Source: an uncultured Bacteroidales bacterium
Lineage (GTDB): Bacteria; Bacteroidota; Bacteroidia; Bacteroidales; UBA932
Reading direction: 5' to 3'
NCBI GenBank assembly: GCA_944326245.1
Contig: CALVDF010000006.1
Coordinates: forward strand, 1 to 64,000
Length of the DNA: 64,000 nt
Shown here one piece after another: positions 51,577-59,939 of this stretch. Position numbers and translations under genes: made by a program. The notes under the pieces were generated by a model that worked only from the letters and a program-made list of their open reading frames with translations, ran no database searches and was not told the DNA's origin. Positions within the stretch are counted from its first letter, which is position 1. Each line of letters begins with the position of its first letter.

Positions 51577-53616
51577 TCAGGAAAGGCTTTGTCCTGAGTC
51601 GTCGTATTTTTCAGGGTACAGGAGTATGAGGCTGCAGCTGGTGAACTCCCGTCCGAGCAGGCGCGGAAGCCGCTCGAAGGAACTGTCGTGCGAGATGGTG
51701 CCTGAACGGGAGCTTATGACGGCGAGAAGGCTGTCATCGTCCAGTTCGGAGGCGAGTTCCCGGATATGGCTGTAGTCCTCCATGGCGGTATATATGGCTT
51801 CGGTGCGTCTTGGCCCTTCTTCGAGCAGACTGCGGAGCAGGGGTATGGTGTCCTGGTGTGCATGGAAATGCAGGGGGCGCTCCAGGGAGTTGCTGAGGCG
51901 GCAAAGGTGTTCCACCCATCGGCCGAAACCTGCTTCGAACTGGGCTTTGGGCGGTACGGCCACCACTATCTGGCTGAGGGTGTTGATGGGAACCATGAGC
52001 CTGGAAAGCATGATCTCGCAGGAGAGGCTGCGCAGAAGATTGACGGCCAGATTGCCGAATATTGGATTGCGGCTGTCCGTGTCCCTGCGCAGGCCTATGA
52101 GCAGTGTGGTGATTTCCTGCTCTTTGGCCGTATGGATGATGCCGGAGGCAATGTTCACGTCATAACGGCTCAGTTTTTTGAGGTCGACATGGGCAGAAGC
52201 CGCTGTCCTGGCTGCAGTATCCAGGTTCCTGTTGGCAGTGTTTACGGCTTTGGAGTTGTCGCTGTCATACAGGATGCTTAGGGCATACAGGTTGTCGTTG
52301 ATCCTGGGGTTGCGCACGGCCATTGAGAGGCATACCAGGTCCTTTACAGTGTCCGGATTGGCAAGAGGAATGAGTATTTTTTCCTGGTTCCCGTCCGGGT
52401 CCCGTTCGGTGACTGGCTCTTCCATGGCCAGTCTGCGGGCTGTGCGGTCTGTTGTCAGGGAGCTTATGGTGCAGGTGAAGAGGATCAGCAGTATGGTTCC
52501 GTTGAGGATATCGTCGTTGAGCAGGCGGCTGCCGTCAGGCAGTATGATCTCGTAGCCTATGAGTGCTGCCGCAAGCGTGGCTGCTGCCTGGGACGTGGAG
52601 AGTCCGAACATGAGGTTGCGTTCGGAAGCGGCCATGCTGAAGGTTTTCTGGGTGATGAAGCTGGCAATCCATTTGCCGGCAAGTGCGGTGGCAGTCATCA
52701 CCAGCGCAACCTTGATGGCTCCCCAGTCCCCGAAGATGACGTTGAGGTTGATGAGCATGCCTACTCCGATGAGGAAGTACGGGATGAATATGGCGTTTCC
52801 TACGAATTCCAGATGGCTCTTGAGCGGGGAAATGGACGGTATCAGGCGGTTGAGCAGGATGCCGGTGAGGAATGCTCCTAGTATACCTTCGAGGCCTGCA
52901 AGTTCCATCAGTCCGGCTGCTGCAAACAGCAGGACCATCACGAAGATGAACTGCATGACGGTGTCGTCGTGCTTGCGGAAGAACCAGCGTGCAATCCGCG
53001 GGAATGTGTACAGAATGAGGGCTCCGAAAGCGAATACCTTGATGGCCAGTATTATCCAGAAAGACTCACCGCTGCTTCCGTGGAAGATGCCGCTTATGAC
53101 CGCCAGAACGAGGAGAGTGAGGGTATCGGTGACAGCCGTGGCCCCCACGGCAATGCTGACGCTCCTGAGTCTGGACACTCCGAGACGGAGGACGATGGGG
53201 TAGGAGATGAGGGTGTAGGAGGCATACATGCTGGCCAGCAGGATGGAGGTGGCGAGGCCGTATTTGAGAATGGAGGTGTTGACAATCAGGCCCAGAACCA
53301 TCGGTACCGAGAATGTGAGCAGGCCCAGGACCGCGGCTTTCTTCCTGTTGTGCTTGAAGTCCTCCATGTTGATGTCCAGGCCGGCCAGAAGCATGATGTA
53401 GTAGAGGCCGACGTTGCCGAACAGCTCGAAGCTGCTGTCCCTGGCCAGAAGATTGAACCCGTGTTCCCCTATCAGCACGCCTGCCAGGATCATTCCGATG
53501 ATGTTCGGTATCCGGAGCCGGTTGAACAGCATCGGGGCGAACAGTATGATCATCAGGACGATCAGGAATATCCACGTGGGATCGGTTATGGGCAGGCTCA
53601 GTTCAGTCAGGTTCAT
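51577..53616 (-). CDS. Kef-type cation:proton antiporter with C-terminal USP-like domain
   Basis: A 679-residue CPA2 family antiporter. The first 390 or so residues form about twelve helices, including GLDINMEDFKHNRKKA and ATAVTDTLTLL, with the acidic residue expected in the transport core. The C-terminal 280 residues are soluble and resemble one or two universal-stress-protein domains rather than RCK/TrkA-N, common in Bacteroidota homologues. It probably exchanges K+ or Na+ for H+. A -7 box touches the start codon. Confidence 0.88.
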   Translation of the reverse strand: MNLTELSLPITDPTWIFLIVLMIILFAPMLFNRLRIPNIIGMILAGVLIGEHGFNLLARDSSFELFGNVGLYYIMLLAGLDINMEDFKHNRKKAAVLGLLTFSVPMVLGLIVNTSILKYGLATSILLASMYASYTLISYPIVLRLGVSRLRSVSIAVGATAVTDTLTLLVLAVISGIFHGSSGESFWIILAIKVFAFGALILYTFPRIARWFFRKHDDTVMQFIFVMVLLFAAAGLMELAGLEGILGAFLTGILLNRLIPSISPLKSHLEFVGNAIFIPYFLIGVGMLINLNVIFGDWGAIKVALVMTATALAGKWIASFITQKTFSMAASERNLMFGLSTSQAAATLAAALIGYEIILPDGSRLLNDDILNGTILLILFTCTISSLTTDRTARRLAMEEPVTERDPDGNQEKILIPLANPDTVKDLVCLSMAVRNPRINDNLYALSILYDSDNSKAVNTANRNLDTAARTAASAHVDLKKLSRYDVNIASGIIHTAKEQEITTLLIGLRRDTDSRNPIFGNLAVNLLRSLSCEIMLSRLMVPINTLSQIVVAVPPKAQFEAGFGRWVEHLCRLSNSLERPLHFHAHQDTIPLLRSLLEEGPRRTEAIYTAMEDYSHIRELASELDDDSLLAVISSRSGTISHDSSFERLPRLLGREFTSCSLILLYPEKYDDSGQSLS

Positions 53617-53620
53617 TCTG

Positions 53621-53628
53621 CAAATTTA
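53621..53628 (-). promoter_or_regulatory. candidate leaderless promoter of the antiporter gene
   Basis: TAAATTTG on the minus strand, followed by CAGAATG, puts the -7 box only 4 bp before the ATG at 53616, so transcription would begin at or next to the start codon. Confidence 0.5.
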
Positions 53629-53667
53629 CGGAAAAATTGTGACTAACGGAAAAGTCAGTTCACGGCT

Positions 53668-54414
53668 TCAGGCCAGAGCTTCGACGGCCCTGCGGATGGT
53701 AGCCTCGTCGCTGTGGACAACGGTTTCTTCAACGGCGATGCCGCCTAGTACCTTCATCCCGGACTTGTGGCGTACTGTTGCCGACAGATGCAGCTCGCAT
53801 ACACCGGTCTGGAGGGCGATGTCGCGGATGTTGTCCGGGTTGATGCCGGATCCAGGCATGATTATCAAAGGCTTGCGGGAGCTGCCCGTGTGGTTGGCCA
53901 TCATTTGATGCATCTTGGCGATGTTCTCCCGCCCTTCCCATGCCGTGGGACGGCCCCCTGAAGTCAGGACCCTGTCATAACCTAGCGAGGCTACCTGCTC
54001 GAGTGCATCGAAGATATCCGCCGCACAGTCGATCGCACGGTGGAAAGTGGCTGAAAGTCCATGGCGTCTGGCTTCTGCCAGCCATTCCCTTGCGGCGGTG
54101 CAGTCTACCCTGGCCTCTGGAGTAAGGGCACCCACCACGATCCCCTGCACTCCGCACTGACCGCAAAGTGCGATATCCCTGAGGACGGTCTCTACCTCGT
54201 AGGAGGAATAAAGGAAGTCTCCCGATCTGGGACGGATAAGCACATTGACGGCAATGCTCAGGGCGGCGCGTACTCCCTGGATCAGTCCGTAGGAGGGAGT
54301 GACGCCTCCCGCAGCGAGTTCGGAACATAGCTCGATACGTCCGGCGCCGCCTCTCTGGGCGGCAATGGCGCTCTCGAAGGAAGGAGCGCATATCTCTATG
54401 GTGTAGTTGTTCAT
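53668..54414 (-). CDS. cutC: CutC family protein
   Basis: A 248-residue TIM-barrel protein of the CutC family. The opening IEICAPSFESAIAAQRGGAGRIELCS, then IRPRSGDF, FHRAID and the VLTSGG segments are typical. CutC was named for copper homeostasis in E. coli, but the role in copper has been questioned and the true activity is uncertain. Divergent from the AmpG-like permease. Confidence 0.93.
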   Translation of the reverse strand: MNNYTIEICAPSFESAIAAQRGGAGRIELCSELAAGGVTPSYGLIQGVRAALSIAVNVLIRPRSGDFLYSSYEVETVLRDIALCGQCGVQGIVVGALTPEARVDCTAAREWLAEARRHGLSATFHRAIDCAADIFDALEQVASLGYDRVLTSGGRPTAWEGRENIAKMHQMMANHTGSSRKPLIIMPGSGINPDNIRDIALQTGVCELHLSATVRHKSGMKVLGGIAVEETVVHSDEATIRRAVEALA

Positions 54415-54454
54415 ACTGTACTGGTATTATCTGTTTATACGGAATAACGGTATG

Positions 54455-54462
54455 CAAATGTA
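54455..54462 (-). promoter_or_regulatory. candidate -7 box for cutC
   Basis: TACATTTG on the minus strand followed by C, an exact match, 40 bp before the cutC ATG. Confidence 0.5.
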
Positions 54463-54476
54463 AGGGTTTTTCTGAG

Positions 54477-54484
54477 TATATTTG
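54477..54484 (+). promoter_or_regulatory. candidate leaderless promoter of the AmpG-like gene
   Basis: TATATTTG, exact TAnnTTTG match, then TCCC and the ATG at 54489. Only 4 bp separate box and start codon, so the mRNA would be leaderless or nearly so. Confidence 0.5.
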
Positions 54485-54488
54485 TCCC

Positions 54489-55814
54489 ATGAAAAACAAA
54501 AAACTGTCCCCGATGGCATGGATTCCGACACTGTATGTGGCGGAGGGACTTCCCTATGTGGCGGTCAATACCCTTTCTGTAATCATGTACAAGAACATGG
54601 GCATGTCCAATGCCGATATAGCCTTCTACACGGGGTGGCTGTATCTGCCGTGGGTCATCAAACCTTTCTGGAGTCCGTTTGTGGACATAATACGTACCAA
54701 AAGGTGGTGGACCGTATGTACCCAGTTCATAATCGGTGCCGCATTTGCTGCCATAGCCCTGACCCTTCCCCTGGACAGTTATGTGGTGATGTCCCTGGCC
54801 GTATTCTGGCTGATAGGCTTCGCTTCGGCTACCCATGACATTGCCGCAGACGGATATTACATGCTGGAGCTGGATTCCTCGGACCAGTCGCTGTATGTGG
54901 GTATAAGGAGTGCCTTCTACCGGCTGGCGACGATCATAGGGCAGGGAGGAGTGGTGATGGCTGCCGGCTGGATGGAGACGGCATTCGGAAGTGTGCCCCG
55001 GGCGTGGTCCGTGACATTCCTGATTCTCTCGGCCCTGTTCCTCGCGATAGCCGCATACCATTCCCGCATACTTCCCAGACCGGCGGCGGACAGACCTTCC
55101 GGTACGGCCGGGGAGTCCGGTTCGGCCCTGCATATTCTGAAGGAGTTCGCAGGTACTTTTGGCTCGTTTTTCCGCAAGAAGGATGTCCTTGTCGCGATTG
55201 TATTCATCCTTCTGTACCGTTTCCCTGAAGCCCAGCTGGTCAAGATGATCAATCCGTTCCTGCTTGATCCGGCTTCCGGCGGCGGACTTGGACTGACAAC
55301 AGCCCAGGTGGGACTGGTATACGGGACTGTGGGCATCATCGGCCTGACCCTGGGCGGTATTCTGGGCGGGGTGCTGGTATCCCGGTACGGACTCAAAAAG
55401 TGTCTGTGGCCGATGGCCCTGGCCCTTACCCTTCCGTGCGGGGTATTCTGCTGGTTGAGCATGGCCCAGCCGGATCCGGCTTCACATCTCAACCTGGTCC
55501 TGATCAATCTCTGCGTGTTCGTGGAGCAGTTCGGCTATGGGGTGGGTTTCACTTCATTCATGCTATATATGATGTACTTTGCCCAGGGACCCAGCAAGAC
55601 ATCCCACTATGCCATCTGCACGGCTTTCATGGCACTTGGAATGATGATTCCGGGGATGTTCGCCGGAGTTCTTCAGGAGTGGATGGGGTATGTCGGGTTT
55701 TTCTGGTGGATCATGGGGTGCTGCATTGTGACTCTGGGTGTGACTGCCCTCATCAGGGTGGATCCGTCCTTCGGAGTCAGGACTGAAGGTCAGTCCGGCC
55801 CGAAGAGGCGGTAG
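54489..55814 (+). CDS. AmpG-like MFS permease
   Basis: A 441-residue, 12-helix MFS protein. MAWIPTLYVAEGLPYVAV in helix 1, WLYLPWVIKPFWSPFVD and FASATHDIAADGYYM match the AmpG-like group of Bacteroidota, related to the muropeptide importer AmpG. It may take up peptidoglycan-derived muropeptides or sugars; the NamZ-like muramidase nearby supports that. Substrate not proven. The start at 54489 fits the short cytoplasmic N-terminus of the family. Confidence 0.82.
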   Translation: MKNKKLSPMAWIPTLYVAEGLPYVAVNTLSVIMYKNMGMSNADIAFYTGWLYLPWVIKPFWSPFVDIIRTKRWWTVCTQFIIGAAFAAIALTLPLDSYVVMSLAVFWLIGFASATHDIAADGYYMLELDSSDQSLYVGIRSAFYRLATIIGQGGVVMAAGWMETAFGSVPRAWSVTFLILSALFLAIAAYHSRILPRPAADRPSGTAGESGSALHILKEFAGTFGSFFRKKDVLVAIVFILLYRFPEAQLVKMINPFLLDPASGGGLGLTTAQVGLVYGTVGIIGLTLGGILGGVLVSRYGLKKCLWPMALALTLPCGVFCWLSMAQPDPASHLNLVLINLCVFVEQFGYGVGFTSFMLYMMYFAQGPSKTSHYAICTAFMALGMMIPGMFAGVLQEWMGYVGFFWWIMGCCIVTLGVTALIRVDPSFGVRTEGQSGPKRR

Positions 55815-55881
55815 CTGATGCGCCTGTCCTGCGACCCATGATTTTTATTGCGGAATGTGGAATGCGTGTCGTGGTTTTTGC

Positions 55882-55889
55882 TAATTTTG
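55882..55889 (+). promoter_or_regulatory. candidate -7 box for rlmN-patatin-recX
   Basis: TAATTTTG, an exact match, lies 49 bp before the rlmN ATG in a 124-bp gap after the permease gene. Confidence 0.5.
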
Positions 55890-55938
55890 TGGCCACTATG
55901 AATGGCGCCGGCAGCCTTGCCGGACGTATATCCCATGT

Positions 55939-56970
55939 ATGGAAGCACTTTTAGGAAAAAATATCGAAGACCTTAAGGCCGTATGTGTGAAATATGGCCT
56001 CAAACCTTTCGCTGCCAATCAGATGGTTGACTGGCTATACCGCAAGCGTGTAAGGGACATAGACGGTATGACCAACCTGCCGAAGGCTGCCCGCGAGGCG
56101 ATGATGCGTGATTACGAGGTAGGACGTACGGCATATTCGGATGTAATATCCTCTTCCGACGGTACCAGAAAATATCTGTTTCCCTTCGGTCCCGGTGTGG
56201 AGGCAGTGATGATACCGGACAAGGACCGCAGTACCCTGTGCGTGTCGTCCCAGATGGGGTGCCGTATGGGGTGCCGTTTCTGCATGACTGGCCGCGGGGG
56301 ATGGCACGGCAATCTGGACCCTGCCGGGATCCTTTCACAGTTTATGGAGGTGGATGAGGCCACTGTCCTTACCAATGCCGTGTTCATGGGAATGGGAGAG
56401 CCGCTGGACAACTGGGACAGTGTACGGAGGGTCATTGACATCCTGACTGCTCCATGGGGCTTTGCATGGAGCCCCAAGCGCATAACTCTGTCCACCATAG
56501 GCGTGACGTCCGATGTACGCACAGGCGAGTCTCCCTTGCGCCGCTTCATGGAGGAGTGCTCCTGCCATCTGGCCGTGAGTCTGCACAACCCGTTCCCGGA
56601 GGAGAGGGCGGAGCTGATGCCTATGGAGAAGGCATTTCCGCTTGAAAAGACGCTGTCCGTGCTGAAGGAGTACGATTTTTCGGGACAGAGGAGGGTCAGC
56701 TTCGAATATATCATGTTTGCAGGAATAAATGACGACAAAAGGCATGCGGATGCCCTTGCCCGCATGCTGAGAGGTATGGAGTGCCGGGTCAATCTCATAC
56801 GTTTTCACCGCATACCGGATTCTCCCCTCATGCCGTCCCCGCTTCCTGTCATAGAACAGTTCAAGACGCGGCTCAACAATGCAGGGGTCCTTACTACATT
56901 GAGGGCTTCCAGAGGTGAGGACATTCTGGCCGCATGCGGGATGCTCAGTGGAAAAGGAAAGAAAATATAG
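55939..56970 (+). CDS. rlmN: 23S rRNA A2503/tRNA A37 C2-methyltransferase RlmN
   Basis: A 343-residue radical SAM enzyme. The 4Fe-4S cluster motif CxxxCxxC is C108, C112, C115 in GCRMGCRFCMTG; C333 near the C-terminus (AACGML) is the second cysteine needed to resolve the methylated intermediate. Other matches are MGMGEPLDN, TLSTIGV and LAVSLHNP. It methylates A2503 of 23S rRNA and A37 of some tRNAs. A Cfr resistance enzyme would look similar, but housekeeping context and the family pattern favour RlmN. Confidence 0.95.
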   Translation: MEALLGKNIEDLKAVCVKYGLKPFAANQMVDWLYRKRVRDIDGMTNLPKAAREAMMRDYEVGRTAYSDVISSSDGTRKYLFPFGPGVEAVMIPDKDRSTLCVSSQMGCRMGCRFCMTGRGGWHGNLDPAGILSQFMEVDEATVLTNAVFMGMGEPLDNWDSVRRVIDILTAPWGFAWSPKRITLSTIGVTSDVRTGESPLRRFMEECSCHLAVSLHNPFPEERAELMPMEKAFPLEKTLSVLKEYDFSGQRRVSFEYIMFAGINDDKRHADALARMLRGMECRVNLIRFHRIPDSPLMPSPLPVIEQFKTRLNNAGVLTTLRASRGEDILAACGMLSGKGKKI

Positions 56971-56982
56971 TCTGTTTGTCGT

Positions 56983-59394
56983 ATGAAAAAAATATCCAGA
57001 ATGCTTATCGTATCCGGAGCGGCATTGGCAATGCTTTTCCGGGTCGCCCCGTCCGCAGCTGCGGGACGGGATTCAACCGTTGCCCGTGAGGGCAGGGAAA
57101 GGCCGAAGGTCGGAGTGGTGCTTAGTGGCGGAGGAGCCAAAGGTTCGGCGCACATAGGAGCCCTGAAGGTGATAGAGGAGATGGGGATTCCGGTGGATTT
57201 CGTGGCCGGTACCAGCATGGGGTCCATCATCGGCGGGCTTTACTGTCTGGGATACAGTCCGGACGAGATGGATTCCCTGATAAGTTGCGTAGACTGGTCT
57301 CTCATCATGAGCAACAATGTGACCAGAAACCAGTTGTCGTTTCTGGACAAGGAACATAAATCCCGTTATCTGCTTACCATTCCGTTTACGACTGCTGCGT
57401 CCCTGGAAAGGACAGTGGAGGTGGGAAGGAGCCGCAGCGAGCAGCAGGCGGCAAGCGAGCAGTCTTTTGTGGGTACGGGCGGCAATGTCTTCGTGAGCTC
57501 GTTGCCGGCCGGATTCATCAATGGAAACAACGTCGAGAATCTGCTCAACAGTCTCTCGGTGGGATATCAGGATTCGATAGATTTCGACGATATGCCCATA
57601 CCTTATGCCTGTGTGGCGACCGATATGGTGACAGGACGGGAGATAGTGTTCCGCAGCGGCTACCTGGCCAAGGCCATAAGGGCCAGTATGGCTATTCCTG
57701 GAGTGTTTGCCCCTGTGCGTATGGACAATATGGTCCTGGTAGACGGAGGCATGCTCAACAATTTCCCGGTGGACATATGCCGTGCCATGGGTGCTGACAT
57801 CATAATAGGAGTGAGGGTCTCCAGTACTCTCCGCGGGGATCCCGATGCCCTCAATTCCCTGCCGCAGCTCATCGACCAGCTCATGGGAGTGGTTACCCAG
57901 CGCAAGTCCAATGAGAACATAGCGTCATGCGATATATTCATAGAGCCTGACGTGACGGGCTACGGAGCCATGAGTTTCGATGCTGCAAGTGTCAGAAAAC
58001 TGGTACAGAGCGGATACAATGCTGCATCCGCACATAGGGATGAATTGCGGGAACTGAAGGAAATGCTCGAAAGTTACGGACCGTGCGGAAAGGAGCTTCA
58101 GGCACCTAGGGCAAGGAACATGGACAGCGACACTCTCACTATAAGTTCCATATCCATAAGCGGAGTGAACGCAAAGGACAGGGACTGGCTCCTCAAGAAG
58201 TCCCGCCTGCTGAAGAGCAACCGCATGACGGGACGGCAGATTGAAAAGGCAATATCCATGTTCTACGGGACCAATGCCTTTTCCAAGATAGGATATACAC
58301 TGGAGCAGGACCCGGTGGACAGCACCTGGCAGATCAATGTGAATCTGGTCCAGGATGTACCGCACAATTTCGGTTTCGGCTTCAGGTTCGACTCGCAGGA
58401 GGCTGCGGCGATACTGCTTGGTGTGGGAATCAACGAGCAGAAGCTTACCGGTGTGAAGTTCAACGTAGCCACCCGTCTGAGCTACAACCCGTGGGCCAAT
58501 GTCCAGGTCTCTTTCGTGCCGCGTGTGATACCCCGCTTCAATATATCGTATTCGTTCCGGAAGGAGGAGACAAATATCAACAACCATGGCAAGACTTATG
58601 CAAATGCCCTGTTCTACAATCAGACTGTGAAAGCTTTTTTTTCCGAGTACCATTCACGTTTCCTCAGTACAGAACTGGGATTGAACTATGAGAATTTCAT
58701 ATACGAACATTATTTTCAGCCTGTATTCGACGACGGAGGCATAACTCCTGTGGAAGGAGGCAATGCGCTTACCAGTTCGTATCTGGGAATGTACGGAAAG
58801 ATAAAATTCGACAGCAAAAACCGGAATGTATTTGCTACCAAGGGAGTAGAGTTCTCTTTGGACGGCAGCTGGAAATTCTATGACCTGGACGGCATGTCGG
58901 ACTTCAGCTATTTCGGAGACGTGATGCTGTCATTCGGATCCTATATCCCGTTTTTCGGGGACAGACTGGTCGTCTCGCCGCAGGTATATTCCAGATTCCT
59001 GTTCGGCCACGGCTATTTCAAGGCTTACAACACTCTCATGGGCGGGGTCATGCCTGGAAGGTATGTCCCGTATCAGTTGCCGTTCATAGGCTTCAACCGA
59101 CCCGAGGTGATGGACAATTCCTTAGTAATCCTCAGAAGCGACTTCAGGGTCAACGTGCATGGCAAGCATTACGTTACTGCTATGGTAAACTATGCCAGGG
59201 AATCGGTGGATCTCCAGAATTTCTTTATGCCGGGATACGAGTTGACCGACGGCCGTATCAGTTCGGGAAACTGGTGGGGCTTCGGTCTCCGCTATTCGTA
59301 TGACCTGCCAATAGGCCCTGTGGATGTGGATGTCTCATGGTCCAATCTTACACATAAAGTGAGCGTGTATGTCAACCTCGGATACTATTTTTAA
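56983..59394 (+). CDS. patatin-like phospholipase with outer-membrane barrel (type Vd)
   Basis: An 803-residue exported protein (signal peptide about 1-27). Patatin lipase domain about 35-320: oxyanion loop SGGGAKGSAHIGAL, nucleophile S78 in GTSMG, and catalytic D254 in VDGG. Next a POTRA-like domain (about 385-460, ISSISISGV), then a roughly 340-residue beta-barrel ending in LGYYF as outer-membrane proteins do. This is the layout of PlpD/FplA, type Vd autotransporters, whose phospholipase A1 domain reaches the surface. It starts 12 bp after rlmN; recX overlaps its end by 26 bp. Confidence 0.92.
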   Translation: MKKISRMLIVSGAALAMLFRVAPSAAAGRDSTVAREGRERPKVGVVLSGGGAKGSAHIGALKVIEEMGIPVDFVAGTSMGSIIGGLYCLGYSPDEMDSLISCVDWSLIMSNNVTRNQLSFLDKEHKSRYLLTIPFTTAASLERTVEVGRSRSEQQAASEQSFVGTGGNVFVSSLPAGFINGNNVENLLNSLSVGYQDSIDFDDMPIPYACVATDMVTGREIVFRSGYLAKAIRASMAIPGVFAPVRMDNMVLVDGGMLNNFPVDICRAMGADIIIGVRVSSTLRGDPDALNSLPQLIDQLMGVVTQRKSNENIASCDIFIEPDVTGYGAMSFDAASVRKLVQSGYNAASAHRDELRELKEMLESYGPCGKELQAPRARNMDSDTLTISSISISGVNAKDRDWLLKKSRLLKSNRMTGRQIEKAISMFYGTNAFSKIGYTLEQDPVDSTWQINVNLVQDVPHNFGFGFRFDSQEAAAILLGVGINEQKLTGVKFNVATRLSYNPWANVQVSFVPRVIPRFNISYSFRKEETNINNHGKTYANALFYNQTVKAFFSEYHSRFLSTELGLNYENFIYEHYFQPVFDDGGITPVEGGNALTSSYLGMYGKIKFDSKNRNVFATKGVEFSLDGSWKFYDLDGMSDFSYFGDVMLSFGSYIPFFGDRLVVSPQVYSRFLFGHGYFKAYNTLMGGVMPGRYVPYQLPFIGFNRPEVMDNSLVILRSDFRVNVHGKHYVTAMVNYARESVDLQNFFMPGYELTDGRISSGNWWGFGLRYSYDLPIGPVDVDVSWSNLTHKVSVYVNLGYYF

Positions 59395-59851
59395 GCGCAT
59401 TGCCTGGCTGTGCTCCCGCAGGGAGTATTGCAGCCGGGGAGTCCTGGATCTGCTGCGCCGCAAGGGGGTCGGAGAAAGGGACGCGAATGAAATCCTTTCC
59501 AGGCTCAGGCAGCAGAGATATGTGGACGATGCACGCTATGCCGGATCATTTGCCAGGGACAAGGCCCTGCTGGCTGGGTGGGGTCCCAAGAAGATAGCAT
59601 ATGAATTGAGTGCCAAGGGTATCCCGGAGGATATCGTGAGATCTGCACTTGATTCCGTGGATGAGGATGGAAGCTTGCGGCGCATGGAGGAAGTGATAAG
59701 GGTCAAATGGGATTCGGTAAAGACTCCGCTTCTAGCCGAACGCAAGTTGAAAGTATTGCGTTTCGCCATTTCCAGAGGATATTCCTATCCTCAGGTAAAG
59801 AAAGTTCTGGATTCCCTTGAAGGCAGTTGGGATGAGGACAGCAAAGGTTGA
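59369..59851 (+). CDS. recX: regulatory protein RecX
   Basis: A 160-residue three-repeat helical protein that modulates RecA filaments. LCSRREYCSRGVLDLLRRKG, QQRYVDDARYAGSFARDK and GPKKIAYELSAKGI are typical RecX stretches. The start lies 26 bp inside the 3' end of the phospholipase gene, implying coupling. recA is not in the window. A run of eight T follows at 59862-59869 but without a good stem. Confidence 0.92.
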   Translation: MSTSDTIFKRIAWLCSRREYCSRGVLDLLRRKGVGERDANEILSRLRQQRYVDDARYAGSFARDKALLAGWGPKKIAYELSAKGIPEDIVRSALDSVDEDGSLRRMEEVIRVKWDSVKTPLLAERKLKVLRFAISRGYSYPQVKKVLDSLEGSWDEDSKG

Positions 59852-59891
59852 TCAGGCATGCTTTTTTTTCCAAGATGTCGCAATTTTTATC

Positions 59892-59899
59892 TAACTTTG
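59892..59899 (+). promoter_or_regulatory. candidate -7 box for the sugar transporter/ROK kinase pair
   Basis: TAACTTTG followed by A, an exact TAnnTTTG match, 40 bp before the ATG at 59940. A T-run lies about 22 bp upstream in place of the -33 TTTG. Confidence 0.55.
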
Positions 59900-59939
59900 A
59901 GGTTTGGAAAACAAAACAAACATTAACTGTATAGAACAT

